From a virus: 39,350 nt of DNA. The notes below the pieces were generated by a model. That model had not been told where the DNA came from. It saw nothing but the letters and a program-made list of their open reading frames with translations, and searched no databases. Every line of letters starts with the position of its first letter. Position 1 is the first letter of the stretch. The stretch lies in IMG/VR virus record IMGVR_UViG_3300025636_000011, positions 1-39,350 of that record, one strand, 5' to 3'. Made by a program: the position numbers and the translations under genes. Below, in pieces: positions 27,447 to 36,485 of this stretch.

Positions 27447-28946
27447 GTCAGTTAAGTTGTTAAGTCTAGCCGGCCACTCTCTTCTTAATAGAGTAACCTC
27501 TTGAGTCAAACCACCATCAACACTATATTTATAATTAATATTACCAATTACATAATAGCCACTTAAGAATGTATCTAACATTTGATCTGGTTCCTCCTCG
27601 TTAGTAACTTCAGCTTTATTAACGTTTTTAATAGGCTCGGTATCTAAATCCAGTTCTTTTTTTGCTTCTTTAGTAACCTTTAATGCTTCAATCTGACTGC
27701 TACCATATTTGTAAATCATAACTGGTAGCTTTTGATATTTATATATGCTAGGATTAAATTCTTCAAGCTCAACAACTAAATACATTTTATTTAATTCTGC
27801 ACTATTTTGAATGTTACTTAAAGTACTATAAAGTGCATTTGGGTGCACGTTACCTAAACCATCTTCACCAGCATTCATTCTACCCATATACTTATATTTT
27901 ACCTGTTCCTTATAAGTATCTTCACCCTTTCTACCTCTCAATGGCTCTTCAATTTCTTGTAAGTTTTCGCTAACCAGTGGTTGTATGTTAAAGTCTAGTA
28001 GTTTTTGATCCGGATTATTATTATCGTAATATGAAACATTTCTTTCATATCCATTTTCAAGGCTAACAGTATTTGAATTGTTAACAAGCCTAAAGCTCGT
28101 AATATAAGCATTAGAACTTCTATGGTCCTGGTGGTTTGTTAACATTAATTTAGTAGGTATATTATCTGATGTCTCATCCTCGCTTCCCTTTTCGGCAACG
28201 CTAGATGACATGCTAGCAAGCGACTCTTGTAGCTCTTCAATAGAACCATTCACAGAATTAAATACTCTATTAACATCAATAAAGTTTAGATAATAATATT
28301 GGTCAATGAAATATTTTTGAAATGAATCATCTGAAATATAAGAAGAGCTAACAATTGATTTGATAAAATCAGATGTTGGCGTATATGCCTGTAGCCTCTG
28401 CATTGAATCATCTGCAGTATCAACATTTGTCGCTAGGCCAAGTTTAAGATCTCTTGCAATAAGTTCTAAATGGTCCAACGAAGTTCCATTAGGAAACTCT
28501 CTACAAACCTCAGCAAATAATCTAGGAACTTTACAAATACCTGAAACTAGAAGTGTAGGATAGCCACCTTCACTGGTTCCTTCAGAAGAAATATCTGTAA
28601 TTTCAAAATCCATATGGATAGTCTTAAACGTATCTACGTTTTTAGAATTAATAAAGACTGTTACGCAATCGCCATCTCTTGGTGAATAGTCACTTCCAAA
28701 CGCATCGTTCCTATCAATAAGTTCCATATCAACTTCCGGTAAGATACCATCCATATTAATATCACAACTAGCAATATCTTTATCTCCAAATAAATATTTA
28801 TTAATCTGGATAGAAGGTATTACAGCACCAACGGTCTTGGTTTGCTTATCACCACCATCTTCCTCTTCACCAACATCCACTATTTCAATTGGAGTTGGGT
28901 CAATTGCCGGTTCTACTACAGCTAATATGTGTTGATCTAAATCCAT
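27444..28946 (-). CDS. 27: Baseplate hub protein gp27/gpD-like
   Basis: A 500-residue protein. Hub-type features are a beta-rich N-terminal domain (RDGDCVTVFINSKNVDTFKT, DFEITDIS) and the segment LLVSGICKVPRLFAEVCREF. Next comes the helix-containing core LEL-IARDLKLGLATNVDTAD and the region AYTPTSDFIKSIVSSSYISD followed by YFIDQYYYLNFIDVNRVF (about 190-225). That last pattern is common to gp27 and late-control-D family hubs. In T4, the gp27 trimer joins the tube to the gp5 spike; a gp5-like spike lies two genes downstream. The Asp/Glu-rich region near residues 20-40 and the highly charged stretch near 430-460 are probably flexible. Confidence 0.75.
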   Translation of the reverse strand: MDLDQHILAVVEPAIDPTPIEIVDVGEEEDGGDKQTKTVGAVIPSIQINKYLFGDKDIASCDINMDGILPEVDMELIDRNDAFGSDYSPRDGDCVTVFINSKNVDTFKTIHMDFEITDISSEGTSEGGYPTLLVSGICKVPRLFAEVCREFPNGTSLDHLELIARDLKLGLATNVDTADDSMQRLQAYTPTSDFIKSIVSSSYISDDSFQKYFIDQYYYLNFIDVNRVFNSVNGSIEELQESLASMSSSVAEKGSEDETSDNIPTKLMLTNHQDHRSSNAYITSFRLVNNSNTVSLENGYERNVSYYDNNNPDQKLLDFNIQPLVSENLQEIEEPLRGRKGEDTYKEQVKYKYMGRMNAGEDGLGNVHPNALYSTLSNIQNSAELNKMYLVVELEEFNPSIYKYQKLPVMIYKYGSSQIEALKVTKEAKKELDLDTEPIKNVNKAEVTNEEEPDQMLDTFLSGYYVIGNINYKYSVDGGLTQEVTLLRREWPARLNNLTD

Positions 28947-28953
28947 AGTTTAA

Positions 28954-29751
28954 TTATTTTGAACAAGGTGAATCTGGATCCACGCTATTTGTATTAGTAT
29001 TAGTACCCTGTGGGTTTCCACCGTCAAAGTTGTTTCCACCAGTAACGTCTGCATTAGCACCTGTATTGGTATCATTAGCACCTACATTGGTATCATTAGC
29101 ACCTATATTAGTATCATTAGCACCTATATTAGTATCGTTAACGCCATTAGCATCTAAGACATTAAGTAGATCTACTGCATTTTCTGGAGCTGGGTTAATA
29201 CCACCTGCAGCATTTGCAGCAGCCATATCAGCAAGAGTCGTTGATTGTGTAACAGGAGCTGTTTGTGCCTGTTTACCCATTCTAATTAAACCACCATCAA
29301 ACTCATAAGTTTTCTTACCAGTTGGAATTACGTTCGGTGGCAATAATTCATCTTTACCATACTTCTTTTTAAGCGCTTCAACTCTTCTTTGGTCTTTCTT
29401 AGTAAGCCTCTTTGTATCTATAAATTGATTCTTAACAACATTAGTACTTTCAGCAAACTTCGGCCTATCCAATCTATAGTACGCTATAGAAGGCTTTGGT
29501 ATTTTAATCTCTTCACCCTCATCAATAGAGAACGGGTCCGAAATATTATTATACTTCAGGATGATATCAACCATTCTATGGTCGCCATAATACCTATCAG
29601 CAATTAAATCTGGGCGCCCAGCTTCATCTTCAGTTACAGTATGTATCGTCTTAAGTGAAACATCACCAAGCTCTCTAAAGAACATTGTAGGTTGGACCAG
29701 AAGTAATTTTGCGCCTTCGGTAAACTTGTTTATAATACTTTTTAAATCCAT
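28954..29751 (-). CDS. LysM-like baseplate protein with Asn/Asp/Thr/Gly repeat tail
   Basis: A 265-residue protein. Residues ~35-87 (IHTVTEDEAGRPDLIADRYY, MVDIILKYNNISDPFSIDEG, EEIKIPKP) form a LysM-like unit as found in P2 gpX-type tail proteins and, more loosely, T4 gp53. A basic helix (about 115-135) follows. The C-terminal third is low complexity, with four exact-length NDTN(I/V/T)GA heptapeptides at 205-232 and an Asn/Thr/Gly-rich end. It precedes the hub gene by seven bases, the usual place for a hub-associated LysM protein. Whether it plays the gp53 or gpX role is undecided. LysM domains can bind peptidoglycan, but in tails they often serve only in assembly. Confidence 0.65.
   Translation of the reverse strand: MDLKSIINKFTEGAKLLLVQPTMFFRELGDVSLKTIHTVTEDEAGRPDLIADRYYGDHRMVDIILKYNNISDPFSIDEGEEIKIPKPSIAYYRLDRPKFAESTNVVKNQFIDTKRLTKKDQRRVEALKKKYGKDELLPPNVIPTGKKTYEFDGGLIRMGKQAQTAPVTQSTTLADMAAANAAGGINPAPENAVDLLNVLDANGVNDTNIGANDTNIGANDTNVGANDTNTGANADVTGGNNFDGGNPQGTNTNTNSVDPDSPCSK
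29056..29139 (-). repeat. Four tandem 21-bp coding repeats
   Basis: Four in-frame 21-base units encode NDTN(I/I/V/T)GA in the LysM-like gene. Units differ by a few bases (for example CCTGTATTGG versus CCTATATTAG). The exact unit length and low divergence suggest slippage or unequal-crossover expansion in a linker. Confidence 0.9.
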
Positions 29752-29755
29752 AATA

Positions 29756-31708
29756 TTATCCTGAAGACATGTCCGAAATTCTGTCGGCCATTCCGCTCTT
29801 TAATTTTTTATCTTTGTTACCGTATTGTGAAACATCAACAACATCATCAAGATCTCTAGCACCTGGAGTATCTGGAGTTAAGTAGAATCTACCTTTACCA
29901 GCATTAAACATGCTCTCAATTTCACCTTTATCTCTTGGACGTGCAGGTTTAAGTGTAACTGTTAATTTAAGCTTAGTTGGAAAGCCTTCATAGCCAAGAG
30001 GACCCTCAAATTCAATCTTAGAACTTTCAAGTGCTAAGTTACCGCAAACCATAATTGGTGCCATTGGGTTTCCAATTGTTAAATGCCATTGTCCAGTTGG
30101 ATCTCCAGTTAAGAACGCAGCAGCAGTTTGACCACCCTGGGCTCCACCGCCACCTAGTAGCTTCATAAGACCACCACCAATAACGTTATCCAATATTTTA
30201 GAATCTCCAATTCCATTAAGACCTTTATTAAGTATACCATTTACACCGGCCTTTAAGTCCGCAGCACCTGCTGAAAATTTATCACTTATACCTGTAACAA
30301 TTGACTGTGCAAATCCAGCATAGTCACCATTCTTTAATTTTTCATAGTCACCAAATGGTTTACCAGTAGAACTAGACCCAGATCCACCGACCCATCTAGC
30401 ACCACCACCCCAGAATGGAGCATTATTATATGTAAGTGCTAAAAGGTTTGCCATAACATCCATAAACATAACCTTAGGGCTTGTAGTATATGTTCCCTTT
30501 AAGTCATAATAGAAATTGAGTTCGAAAGACTGGTCAAACTCTAGACCTTGCTCACGAACAAGTACTTTTTTAATTACATTAAGAGGTCCATATACGTGGT
30601 TTGGATAGGTTGCACTCATTGCATCATAACCATCTCCCCTGGACTTTTTTCTAGCGGCAGCATCTGCACTATAGCCATTAACACCAGATTCCACAGCAGA
30701 CATAAGACTACTACCATCAATCTTAGCACCCAATACACCTCTTTTATTAGCAGCAGTACCACCTGATAGTTCTTGCATTTTAGACTCTTCAGTTTTCCAG
30801 TTGAATTTAGTACCGAATGCAAGTACATTCTTCATATCATTTCCTAATGCCGGAGACATCCATGTAAGAGCTCTTGCTAAATCTGGTTGTGTAATATCAA
30901 CTGGCTGTGAACTACCCTTCTTAAAATCTTTAGTATTAATAATATCATCTGGTACTGGATAAGCAAATCTTCTAAGTGTTACTAAGTAATCATTAGAGAT
31001 TTGACCAAAATGCTCAGTAGCAGCAAAATCAGCATATGAATAGTTATAGCTTAAAGAATCTTTCATAATTGCATCAACAATAATCCTCTTAGCAGTTGGA
31101 TTAATAATATCATCATTAACTACAGCTTTATTATAACCATGATTTGTAACATCTTTAGGGTCTGTAACACCTGGTTGATTTAAAAACTTAAATAGAGACC
31201 AAGCATTAAATTTACTTCGTACACCCATTCCCGCGTGGATAGAACCCTTGTCTTTATCCTCAAACTTTTGTGATTGAATAAAATTGTTACCGTATATACT
31301 TTCCTTACTAGCAGGAGCTGCCTCTGCAACTGGTGCCTTTTCAGGTAATGGAGTTTTACTTGGACCTGGTGAAGGCTGATACCCTTTGATATTCGCTGTT
31401 TTCAACATCTCAGCCCTTTCTTTCTTACGTTGCCTAGTTTGAGATCTAGCAGCTTTAGCCTGTGTACGGTCAAGTCCAGTTGTATTTGTAGATGGAACTT
31501 TATTAACTAAAGTAGGGTCCCATCCAGGGGCTCCAGTCCAATACTTTAACTTTACTGGCGGTATTGTCCTTGCACCTAAATCAACTTCCAATACTTCAGA
31601 ATGTTGCCCAAAAAATACTCCACCATCAGGCCCAATCATGACGAACCCGGTAAAAGTACCATCTGGCTGCTCAGTATCAGTGTTTTGACCTTGAAACTTA
31701 TATGACAT
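29756..31708 (-). CDS. Large tail/baseplate structural protein (tube-initiator-like C-terminus)
   Basis: A 650-residue protein with a modular look. The N-terminal ~60 residues are beta-rich (FVMIGPDGGVFFGQHSEVLE). A basic linker (AKAARSQTRQRKKERAEM) and a Pro/Ala-rich stretch follow (about 85-135). A central alpha/beta domain contains GLEFDQSFELNFYYDLKG; next are Gly-rich low-complexity sections. The C-terminal domain has WHLTIGNPMAPIMVCGNLAL and FPTKLKLTVTLKPARPRDKG followed by EIESMFNAGKGRFYL. That C-terminal pattern resembles conserved virion proteins of other large T4-like phages, which I think are tube- or baseplate-associated. It starts the hub block after a 54-bp gap. The specific role is not settled. 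Confidence 0.6.
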   Translation of the reverse strand: MSYKFQGQNTDTEQPDGTFTGFVMIGPDGGVFFGQHSEVLEVDLGARTIPPVKLKYWTGAPGWDPTLVNKVPSTNTTGLDRTQAKAARSQTRQRKKERAEMLKTANIKGYQPSPGPSKTPLPEKAPVAEAAPASKESIYGNNFIQSQKFEDKDKGSIHAGMGVRSKFNAWSLFKFLNQPGVTDPKDVTNHGYNKAVVNDDIINPTAKRIIVDAIMKDSLSYNYSYADFAATEHFGQISNDYLVTLRRFAYPVPDDIINTKDFKKGSSQPVDITQPDLARALTWMSPALGNDMKNVLAFGTKFNWKTEESKMQELSGGTAANKRGVLGAKIDGSSLMSAVESGVNGYSADAAARKKSRGDGYDAMSATYPNHVYGPLNVIKKVLVREQGLEFDQSFELNFYYDLKGTYTTSPKVMFMDVMANLLALTYNNAPFWGGGARWVGGSGSSSTGKPFGDYEKLKNGDYAGFAQSIVTGISDKFSAGAADLKAGVNGILNKGLNGIGDSKILDNVIGGGLMKLLGGGGAQGGQTAAAFLTGDPTGQWHLTIGNPMAPIMVCGNLALESSKIEFEGPLGYEGFPTKLKLTVTLKPARPRDKGEIESMFNAGKGRFYLTPDTPGARDLDDVVDVSQYGNKDKKLKSGMADRISDMSSG

Positions 31709-31729
31709 TAAACTTAGCTATTATTTTTA

Positions 31730-31738
31730 ATATATATC
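31730..31738 (-). promoter_or_regulatory. Candidate phage promoter box GATATATAT
   Basis: Minus-strand GATATATAT stands 21 bases before the 650-aa gene that opens the hub block. It overlaps an 8-bp inverted repeat (ATATCCTA, 31734-31741; TAGGATAT, 31751-31758). Same motif family and a similar distance as at 37148. Confidence 0.35.
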
Positions 31739-31762
31739 CTAGTTTTATGGTAGGATATTATA

Positions 31763-32362
31763 CTAGACCCATTCCGCGCCATCTAATTCAGATGCGTCTG
31801 GTCTATGTAATAAATCATCGATCCATTTTTCATCTCTAGGATATCGTTCACCTAAGAACTTCTCAACTGCTTTTATATATTCGCCTTTTGTATGAAAGTA
31901 AAACTTACCTTTACTATAGGCTGACCTATTTGTAAGCTCATAAAGTTCTTTTAATTTTACTTGAACGTGGAATGTATTTATGTTGTTAAAGAGTTCAATT
32001 TGTTCAACTCTAGTTTTAGTACAAAAAACAGAATCTACTAATATTAAATAGCTTTTCCAATTTTTACCATTAAAGATTTCGTCTTCAACTTGCTTAACAC
32101 TAGAATAACCTTCTCTTTTTACATTAATCTTAGTGTCTTTATTATCAAAGTTTTTAATAAACCTACCACCAAACATATAATGCTTTAGAAAGTAAATATT
32201 ATCATAGAGATTTTTAATCCTAATTTGATATTGAGGATTGATGTCATTAAATTTAACATCGTAAATTAATGCTCTTACTGGAAATAAAATGTTTGGGTTT
32301 TGTGTTGTTGAGATTAGAGCATGTATTGTATCACCTTTTGCAAAGAGCTTATGCTTAATCAT
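31763..32362 (-). CDS. Unknown protein
   Basis: A 199-residue alpha/beta protein with Lys/Asn/Phe-rich composition, no Cys pair, and no signal peptide or membrane segment. The N-terminus begins MIKHKLFAKGDTIHALIST. The C-terminal ~60 residues are helical and acidic (ERYPRDEKWIDDLLHRPDAS). It overlaps the preceding gene by eight bases and is the last of a tightly coupled string of small genes before the tail block. Not recognised. Confidence 0.6.
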   Translation of the reverse strand: MIKHKLFAKGDTIHALISTTQNPNILFPVRALIYDVKFNDINPQYQIRIKNLYDNIYFLKHYMFGGRFIKNFDNKDTKINVKREGYSSVKQVEDEIFNGKNWKSYLILVDSVFCTKTRVEQIELFNNINTFHVQVKLKELYELTNRSAYSKGKFYFHTKGEYIKAVEKFLGERYPRDEKWIDDLLHRPDASELDGAEWV

Positions 32363-32756
32363 TGTCTATAAATTTTACACTATCAAATTTACTAAGGACG
32401 CCTCTCTTTGGATAGTCGCATCTATTAACTATTACTAAATTTAATTCACATGGTGAATTAATAATCTGTTCTATAAAGCTTTTAAAATTAACTACAGTAT
32501 TAGAATCTAAATCCTTAAACATATAAATCATTTTAATATGAGAACTACCATCATTATTCTCAATTGCCTTACTAATCATTTTTCTAATATAGAGTGATAT
32601 AATCAAATCTGAAGGCTCTTCATTATAGGGGTCACTTTTGACTAACCTATTGAATACGTCAAAATAAGAGACTGCTAAATCGTAATTATCTGATTTAGAC
32701 AGCCTCTCAAATTCAGTTCGTGTTTTACACCATACACCTTCAACTTTTAATATCAT
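32355..32756 (-). CDS. Unknown protein
   Basis: A 133-residue alpha/beta protein starting MILKVEGVWCKTRTEFERLS. It has a predicted beta-helix-beta core (IKMIYMFKDLDSN, LNLVIVNRCDYPKRGVLSKF). It overlaps both neighbours (4 bases with the upstream gene in ATGA form, 8 with the downstream gene), indicating coupled translation. No domain recognised. Confidence 0.6.
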   Translation of the reverse strand: MILKVEGVWCKTRTEFERLSKSDNYDLAVSYFDVFNRLVKSDPYNEEPSDLIISLYIRKMISKAIENNDGSSHIKMIYMFKDLDSNTVVNFKSFIEQIINSPCELNLVIVNRCDYPKRGVLSKFDSVKFIDND

Positions 32757-33076
32757 TCTTCTATTAATGCCTTAAACATCCTAAGTCTGGTTTCAAGTTG
32801 TTTAATCTTTATTTTTAATTCCTCTTGCGATGGCTTATACTGACTACCCCAATCCAATGCTAAACTTAATTTATTAGGTTCCAGATCAGTTCCAGTATCT
32901 AGACCTAAGTCTAATATTAATTCTCTTAAAAAATTAACTTGATTAGATCTACCATTAGCACCGTCAAATTCATAAACCTTTCTACTAACATGCTCTTCTC
33001 CACCTCCATTGACATTATCATCAATCAAGAATTTAATAAGACCATTGTCAGCTGGTTCGATACTAATTGTAATCAT
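32753..33076 (-). CDS. Unknown protein with C-terminal coiled coil
   Basis: A 107-residue protein. It opens with a beta-rich half (MITISIEPADNGLIKFLID) and ends in a helix with heptad spacing (SQEELKIKIKQLETRLRMFK). Acidic overall. It couples to the next gene by an ATGA overlap. Function unknown. Confidence 0.6.
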   Translation of the reverse strand: MITISIEPADNGLIKFLIDDNVNGGGEEHVSRKVYEFDGANGRSNQVNFLRELILDLGLDTGTDLEPNKLSLALDWGSQYKPSQEELKIKIKQLETRLRMFKALIEE

Positions 33077-33087
33077 AATTTAAAGTA

Positions 33088-33477
33088 TTAGTTTCTAGCG
33101 TTAAAGCTTTCTCTAGCTTTAGCCATTAATTCTTTTGCTTGTTTGCGATCTGCCTTTCTAGTCGCTTTATCTATTACATTGTTAAGTGCCCAAGCCTCTT
33201 CTAAAAGAGCCATCTCTTCTTTATTGTAACCAAACTTAATCCAGTCTGCTTTTGCAGATTCCAACCTAGACTCTAATGCTGAAGCTATTCTTGCGTCGTT
33301 TACATCAGCGTGCATTTGTTGAATTCTTGCACCATTCTTTAAATTTTCAGCTTGGATCTGTCTTTTCACTGGATGGTTCCAAGGTAATTTAGAAAGGGCT
33401 TTAAGAATTCCAGCCTCTCTCATTTGCATTCTACGCACTCTCCTGTTAGGAGGTAATTGTTGTTTTTGTTTTTCCAT
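33088..33477 (-). CDS. Unknown basic helical protein
   Basis: A 129-residue strongly basic, Ala/Arg/Lys-rich protein, nearly all helical, with a start MEKQKQQLPPNRRVRRMQMR and a basic end (KATRKADRKQAKELMAKARE). It could bind nucleic acid or act as an assembly chaperone; no domain supports either. It shares a one-base overlap with the preceding gene. Confidence 0.6.
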   Translation of the reverse strand: MEKQKQQLPPNRRVRRMQMREAGILKALSKLPWNHPVKRQIQAENLKNGARIQQMHADVNDARIASALESRLESAKADWIKFGYNKEEMALLEEAWALNNVIDKATRKADRKQAKELMAKARESFNARN

Positions 33478-34010
33478 TATTTATAATAATTAGTGATAAA
33501 ATTGGTAATCTGTTCTTTTAGATTTTCTTTCATATTATTTATCTGGCTTTCTACTAGTAGCCCAATTTGTTCATTAAGATCTTCAGCGTCCAAGTCCATT
33601 TGATCTTGGAGTAGTTCATAAACTTGTGCGGATGGTATATTAACACCAACTGTCATTTCTGCAATATTCTTCTTGCTCATTTTTCTAAGCATCTCCATCA
33701 TCACATTAATTTCAGCTGGCTGGTTTTCTTCTACCACTTGAACTGGAACTGCCTTTGGAGCTGCAATCACTTCTGGTTTTGGTGATGTAGTATTACCAAT
33801 ACCACCAAAATCCTTAGAGATATTTTGAGCCTGTTCTAATGTATTTGCTGGCAATAACATTTCTTTAATCAGTGAAGGGTTAATCCTAGTACCATCGGTA
33901 AAATTAATCCAATTAGCTTCAGTTTTACTTGTATCAACCTGTACGATATCTCCTAGTCGTTCGGTTTTAATCCAAACATAATATGTCTCGTCTTGTTTAA
34001 CTTCAGTCAT
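33477..34010 (-). CDS. Unknown protein
   Basis: A 177-residue protein when started at ATG 34008-34010. A longer frame to 34055 exists, but its extra 15 residues overlap the upstream gene, whereas 34010 leaves a clean 7-base gap with an A-rich leader. The N-terminal ~60 residues are beta-rich (YYVWIKTERLGDIVQVDTSK). A Pro/Val-rich linker follows, then a helical acidic C-terminus (DLDAEDLNEQIGLLVESQIN). No family recognised. Confidence 0.6.
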   Translation of the reverse strand: MTEVKQDETYYVWIKTERLGDIVQVDTSKTEANWINFTDGTRINPSLIKEMLLPANTLEQAQNISKDFGGIGNTTSPKPEVIAAPKAVPVQVVEENQPAEINVMMEMLRKMSKKNIAEMTVGVNIPSAQVYELLQDQMDLDAEDLNEQIGLLVESQINNMKENLKEQITNFITNYYK

Positions 34011-34017
34011 CTTATTT

Positions 34018-34230
34018 CTATTTAGTAGCTTTTTTATCAGCCTCTGTACTATCATTATACTCCATATTTATAAATTGTTTAATAAAGTTAGATGACTCAG
34101 TAGAACCTATGATTGCATCTGCTTTAGAGTATCTTCGAACCCAATACTTGGCAAACTCTTCATTTCCCATTTGCATCAGTGATTCTTTAAGTGAATCAAT
34201 CTCCGGTAACATTAATTTGTTAAATCCCAT
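34018..34230 (-). CDS. Small unknown protein
   Basis: A 70-residue helical protein starting MGFNKLMLPEIDSLKESLMQ, with no distinctive motif. It lies 6 bases after the helicase stop on the same strand and has the A-rich leader TAAATAAACATAT. Spacing on both sides supports a real gene. Function unknown. Confidence 0.55.
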   Translation of the reverse strand: MGFNKLMLPEIDSLKESLMQMGNEEFAKYWVRRYSKADAIIGSTESSNFIKQFINMEYNDSTEADKKATK

Positions 34231-34236
34231 ATATGT

Positions 34237-35970
34237 TTATTTAATAGTTTTAATACGTTCGTTGAAGCTAGGTGGAAAGAATCCCTGTTTATTTATCAAG
34301 CTTCCAAAACAAGCATCCAGAATATAGGTCACTGCCCAATCATCTTTACTTCTTACTGATCTTCCAACACCTTGCATTATAGAGATTCCAGTTTTCCAAT
34401 CATACCATTCATTAGAGGTCTGCATCTTTGCTTTAATTAAAGGGTCTCCTAAATTAGGATAAGGTACTTTAAAAAAGATCTGGAATCTACTAATATCATC
34501 CTTTAAATCCAGGCCTTCTAAAAGTGAAGGTCCCATCAAGATCCCATCTTCTTTCTTTTTAAAGACTTCTATAATTCCTTTCTTTTCTTTAGAGGAATCA
34601 TAATCCATTAGCCTAAATGTATGCTTGCTATTCTGTTTAATATAGTTTGAAAACATATAAGAGCCCGTGTGTATTACGCCACGTTGTCCTTTATGTTTAC
34701 TTATAATCTGATCTAGTATTTCTACAACTTTAGGTAGACTAGCCTCTCTTTCTCTAAATGATAACTTGTGTCTATTAACAAAAACCACTGGTGACTTTTC
34801 GTAATCAAATGCATTTGGAACTCTAATAAATTTAGCATTCTTAATACCCATGATTTTTACAAAGGCTCTAGGGTCTCCAATAGTTGCACTCATAAAGACT
34901 TTAAAGCCAGCCTTTTCGTGTAAGTATTTGTTAACCATTTGACTCTCTTCCACACACATAAACTTAGCCTCTTCTTCCGACTGGTCTATTACCATGGCTT
35001 CTATGCCAACTTCTTTGATTAAGGCAACATAGTCATCAAATTTACAGTAGACATCCTTAATGCGGTCGAACGTGGTTAATGCAGTAGACCAATCTCTTGG
35101 TACTTCTCTATTCTTAAATCTTTTACCAGCCTGTGCTTTTGTAATTTGTGCTGCTTTTCGATAAACCTTAGCTACCTTTCTAAAATCTTGCATTGCTTCA
35201 AATAGAGCTGGTCTACTTTTTTCAGTTAGTAGTCTATTTACAATAGCCTTAATACTTCCTAGGGTTTGTATTGGAGTGCCAATGCCCTGCTTCTGTATAA
35301 ATCTATTAGCAAGTCCAAATCTATCTGTAATGTCAATATCAATCCTAGGGCTAAAATGACCCTGTACAATTTCATCAACTTTATGTGCTTCATCAAAGAA
35401 GACAAAATCTCTCTGTTTAAATGGAACCTCTCTACCATCTTGTAGCATTCTGTCTTCTACATAGTTTCTTTGGATTAACCAGAAGCTATAATTCAAGAGT
35501 GCCACAGGTTGCTCTATGGAACGCTTTCTATTCTGGAGATATTCACATGAGCTATAGCAACTAAGCTTCTCAGCTTGCTCGTAACCCATACCCTTGAGCT
35601 TACAATCACCAAGGCTAAATGGTAAACCGTTTACACTACATTCATAATTGTCAACACCACGAACTGAAGGCCATCTTAGGCCTAATTTATAGAAGTCACT
35701 TTCATATTGGTCTTGCAGTGAAAGATCACTTGTAACAAGATAACCTGTGTTTCCTAATTCTTTAAGAACATATGAGGACCACATTGCGATCAAAGATTTA
35801 CCAGCTCCAGTTGGAGCGTCAACCACTACAGTTGCCTCTTGGTCTTCAAGGTATGCATTGCAAATAGCCTCAACAATTTCTCGTTGGCCATTTCTAAATT
35901 CAAAATCCTTTCCAAAAGTGCCAGACTCTAGTGCCTGGTCTATAATTTGAACTACAGTTCGTTCCAGCAT
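34237..35970 (-). CDS. XPD/DinG-type superfamily 2 DNA helicase
   Basis: A 577-residue helicase. Motif I is APTGAGKS at 52-59 and motif II is DEAH at 193-196. Between them four cysteines (111, 123, 138, 142) occupy the place of the XPD-family iron-sulfur cluster, followed by LLNYSFWL (158-165), the usual segment after it. Motif VI appears as GVGRSVRSKDDW near residue 540. The family moves 5'-3' on single-stranded DNA and acts in repair, R-loop removal or recombination. In the phage it probably supports replication, recombination or packaging of DNA. Its start overlaps the deaminase gene by 19 bases, so the two are co-translated. Confidence 0.85.
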   Translation of the reverse strand: MLERTVVQIIDQALESGTFGKDFEFRNGQREIVEAICNAYLEDQEATVVVDAPTGAGKSLIAMWSSYVLKELGNTGYLVTSDLSLQDQYESDFYKLGLRWPSVRGVDNYECSVNGLPFSLGDCKLKGMGYEQAEKLSCYSSCEYLQNRKRSIEQPVALLNYSFWLIQRNYVEDRMLQDGREVPFKQRDFVFFDEAHKVDEIVQGHFSPRIDIDITDRFGLANRFIQKQGIGTPIQTLGSIKAIVNRLLTEKSRPALFEAMQDFRKVAKVYRKAAQITKAQAGKRFKNREVPRDWSTALTTFDRIKDVYCKFDDYVALIKEVGIEAMVIDQSEEEAKFMCVEESQMVNKYLHEKAGFKVFMSATIGDPRAFVKIMGIKNAKFIRVPNAFDYEKSPVVFVNRHKLSFREREASLPKVVEILDQIISKHKGQRGVIHTGSYMFSNYIKQNSKHTFRLMDYDSSKEKKGIIEVFKKKEDGILMGPSLLEGLDLKDDISRFQIFFKVPYPNLGDPLIKAKMQTSNEWYDWKTGISIMQGVGRSVRSKDDWAVTYILDACFGSLINKQGFFPPSFNERIKTIK

Positions 35971-36464
35971 ATAACTTCATTTACAACAATTCCAGCCTTT
36001 TCTAGTAGTGTAACACCACTCATATCTCTATAATCTTCTGCATAATATACCCTGGATATTCCAGCTTGAATAATAAGCTTTGCACAATCAAAACAAGGAG
36101 CAGTCGTAGTATAAAGATCAGCTCCATTTGAAGTCATTGTAGATTTTGCCAATTTAGTAATGGCATTTGATTCTGCATGTAGAACCTCTTTTTTAGTAAT
36201 AGCATCTGGTTTATGACAACACCCATTGTCACATGTAAATCCTTGTTCTACTAAATCTAGAGCATCGTCTGGATTTTCATAAAATCTATTGTCGTCCTCT
36301 TCACACTTATTATCAAATCCATGTGGAGTTCCGTTATAGCCGAATGAGACTATTTGTTCGTCTTTAACAATAATACAACCTACGCGTCTTCGCTCAGCAT
36401 AACTAAGCTTAGCTGTTTGATAGGCCATTTGCATATAGACTTTATCTACTGATATTCTTGGCAT
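35952..36464 (-). CDS. cd: dCMP deaminase
   Basis: A 170-residue enzyme of the cytidine/deoxycytidylate deaminase family. The catalytic HAE lies at 96-98 and the zinc motif PCFDC at 123-127; GYNG (42-45) is typical of the nucleotide pocket. Extra Cys/His residues (C54, C78, C82, C83, H84) suggest the second zinc site of the T4-type enzyme. It converts dCMP to dUMP and so feeds dTMP synthesis for an AT-rich phage genome. In many T4-like phages it is allosterically controlled by dCTP and dTTP, not testable here. It leads the pair with the helicase, downstream of a strong terminator. Confidence 0.9.
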   Translation of the reverse strand: MPRISVDKVYMQMAYQTAKLSYAERRRVGCIIVKDEQIVSFGYNGTPHGFDNKCEEDDNRFYENPDDALDLVEQGFTCDNGCCHKPDAITKKEVLHAESNAITKLAKSTMTSNGADLYTTTAPCFDCAKLIIQAGISRVYYAEDYRDMSGVTLLEKAGIVVNEVICWNEL

Positions 36465-36485
36465 AATTAATTCTTTTTAAATATA

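Noticed and set aside
29056-29139. CRISPR array
   Set aside because: The units are contiguous 21-bp coding repeats without spacers and keep the reading frame.
31734-31758. 8-bp inverted repeat as a terminator after the 199-aa gene
   Set aside because: Stem is AT-rich and there is no U-tract in the leftward direction; better seen as part of the promoter-proximal gap.
34011-34055. Longer start for the 177-aa protein
   Set aside because: The 15 extra codons overlap the end of the upstream gene and are Lys/Leu/Asn-rich leader-like; the ATG at 34010 follows that gene's stop cleanly.
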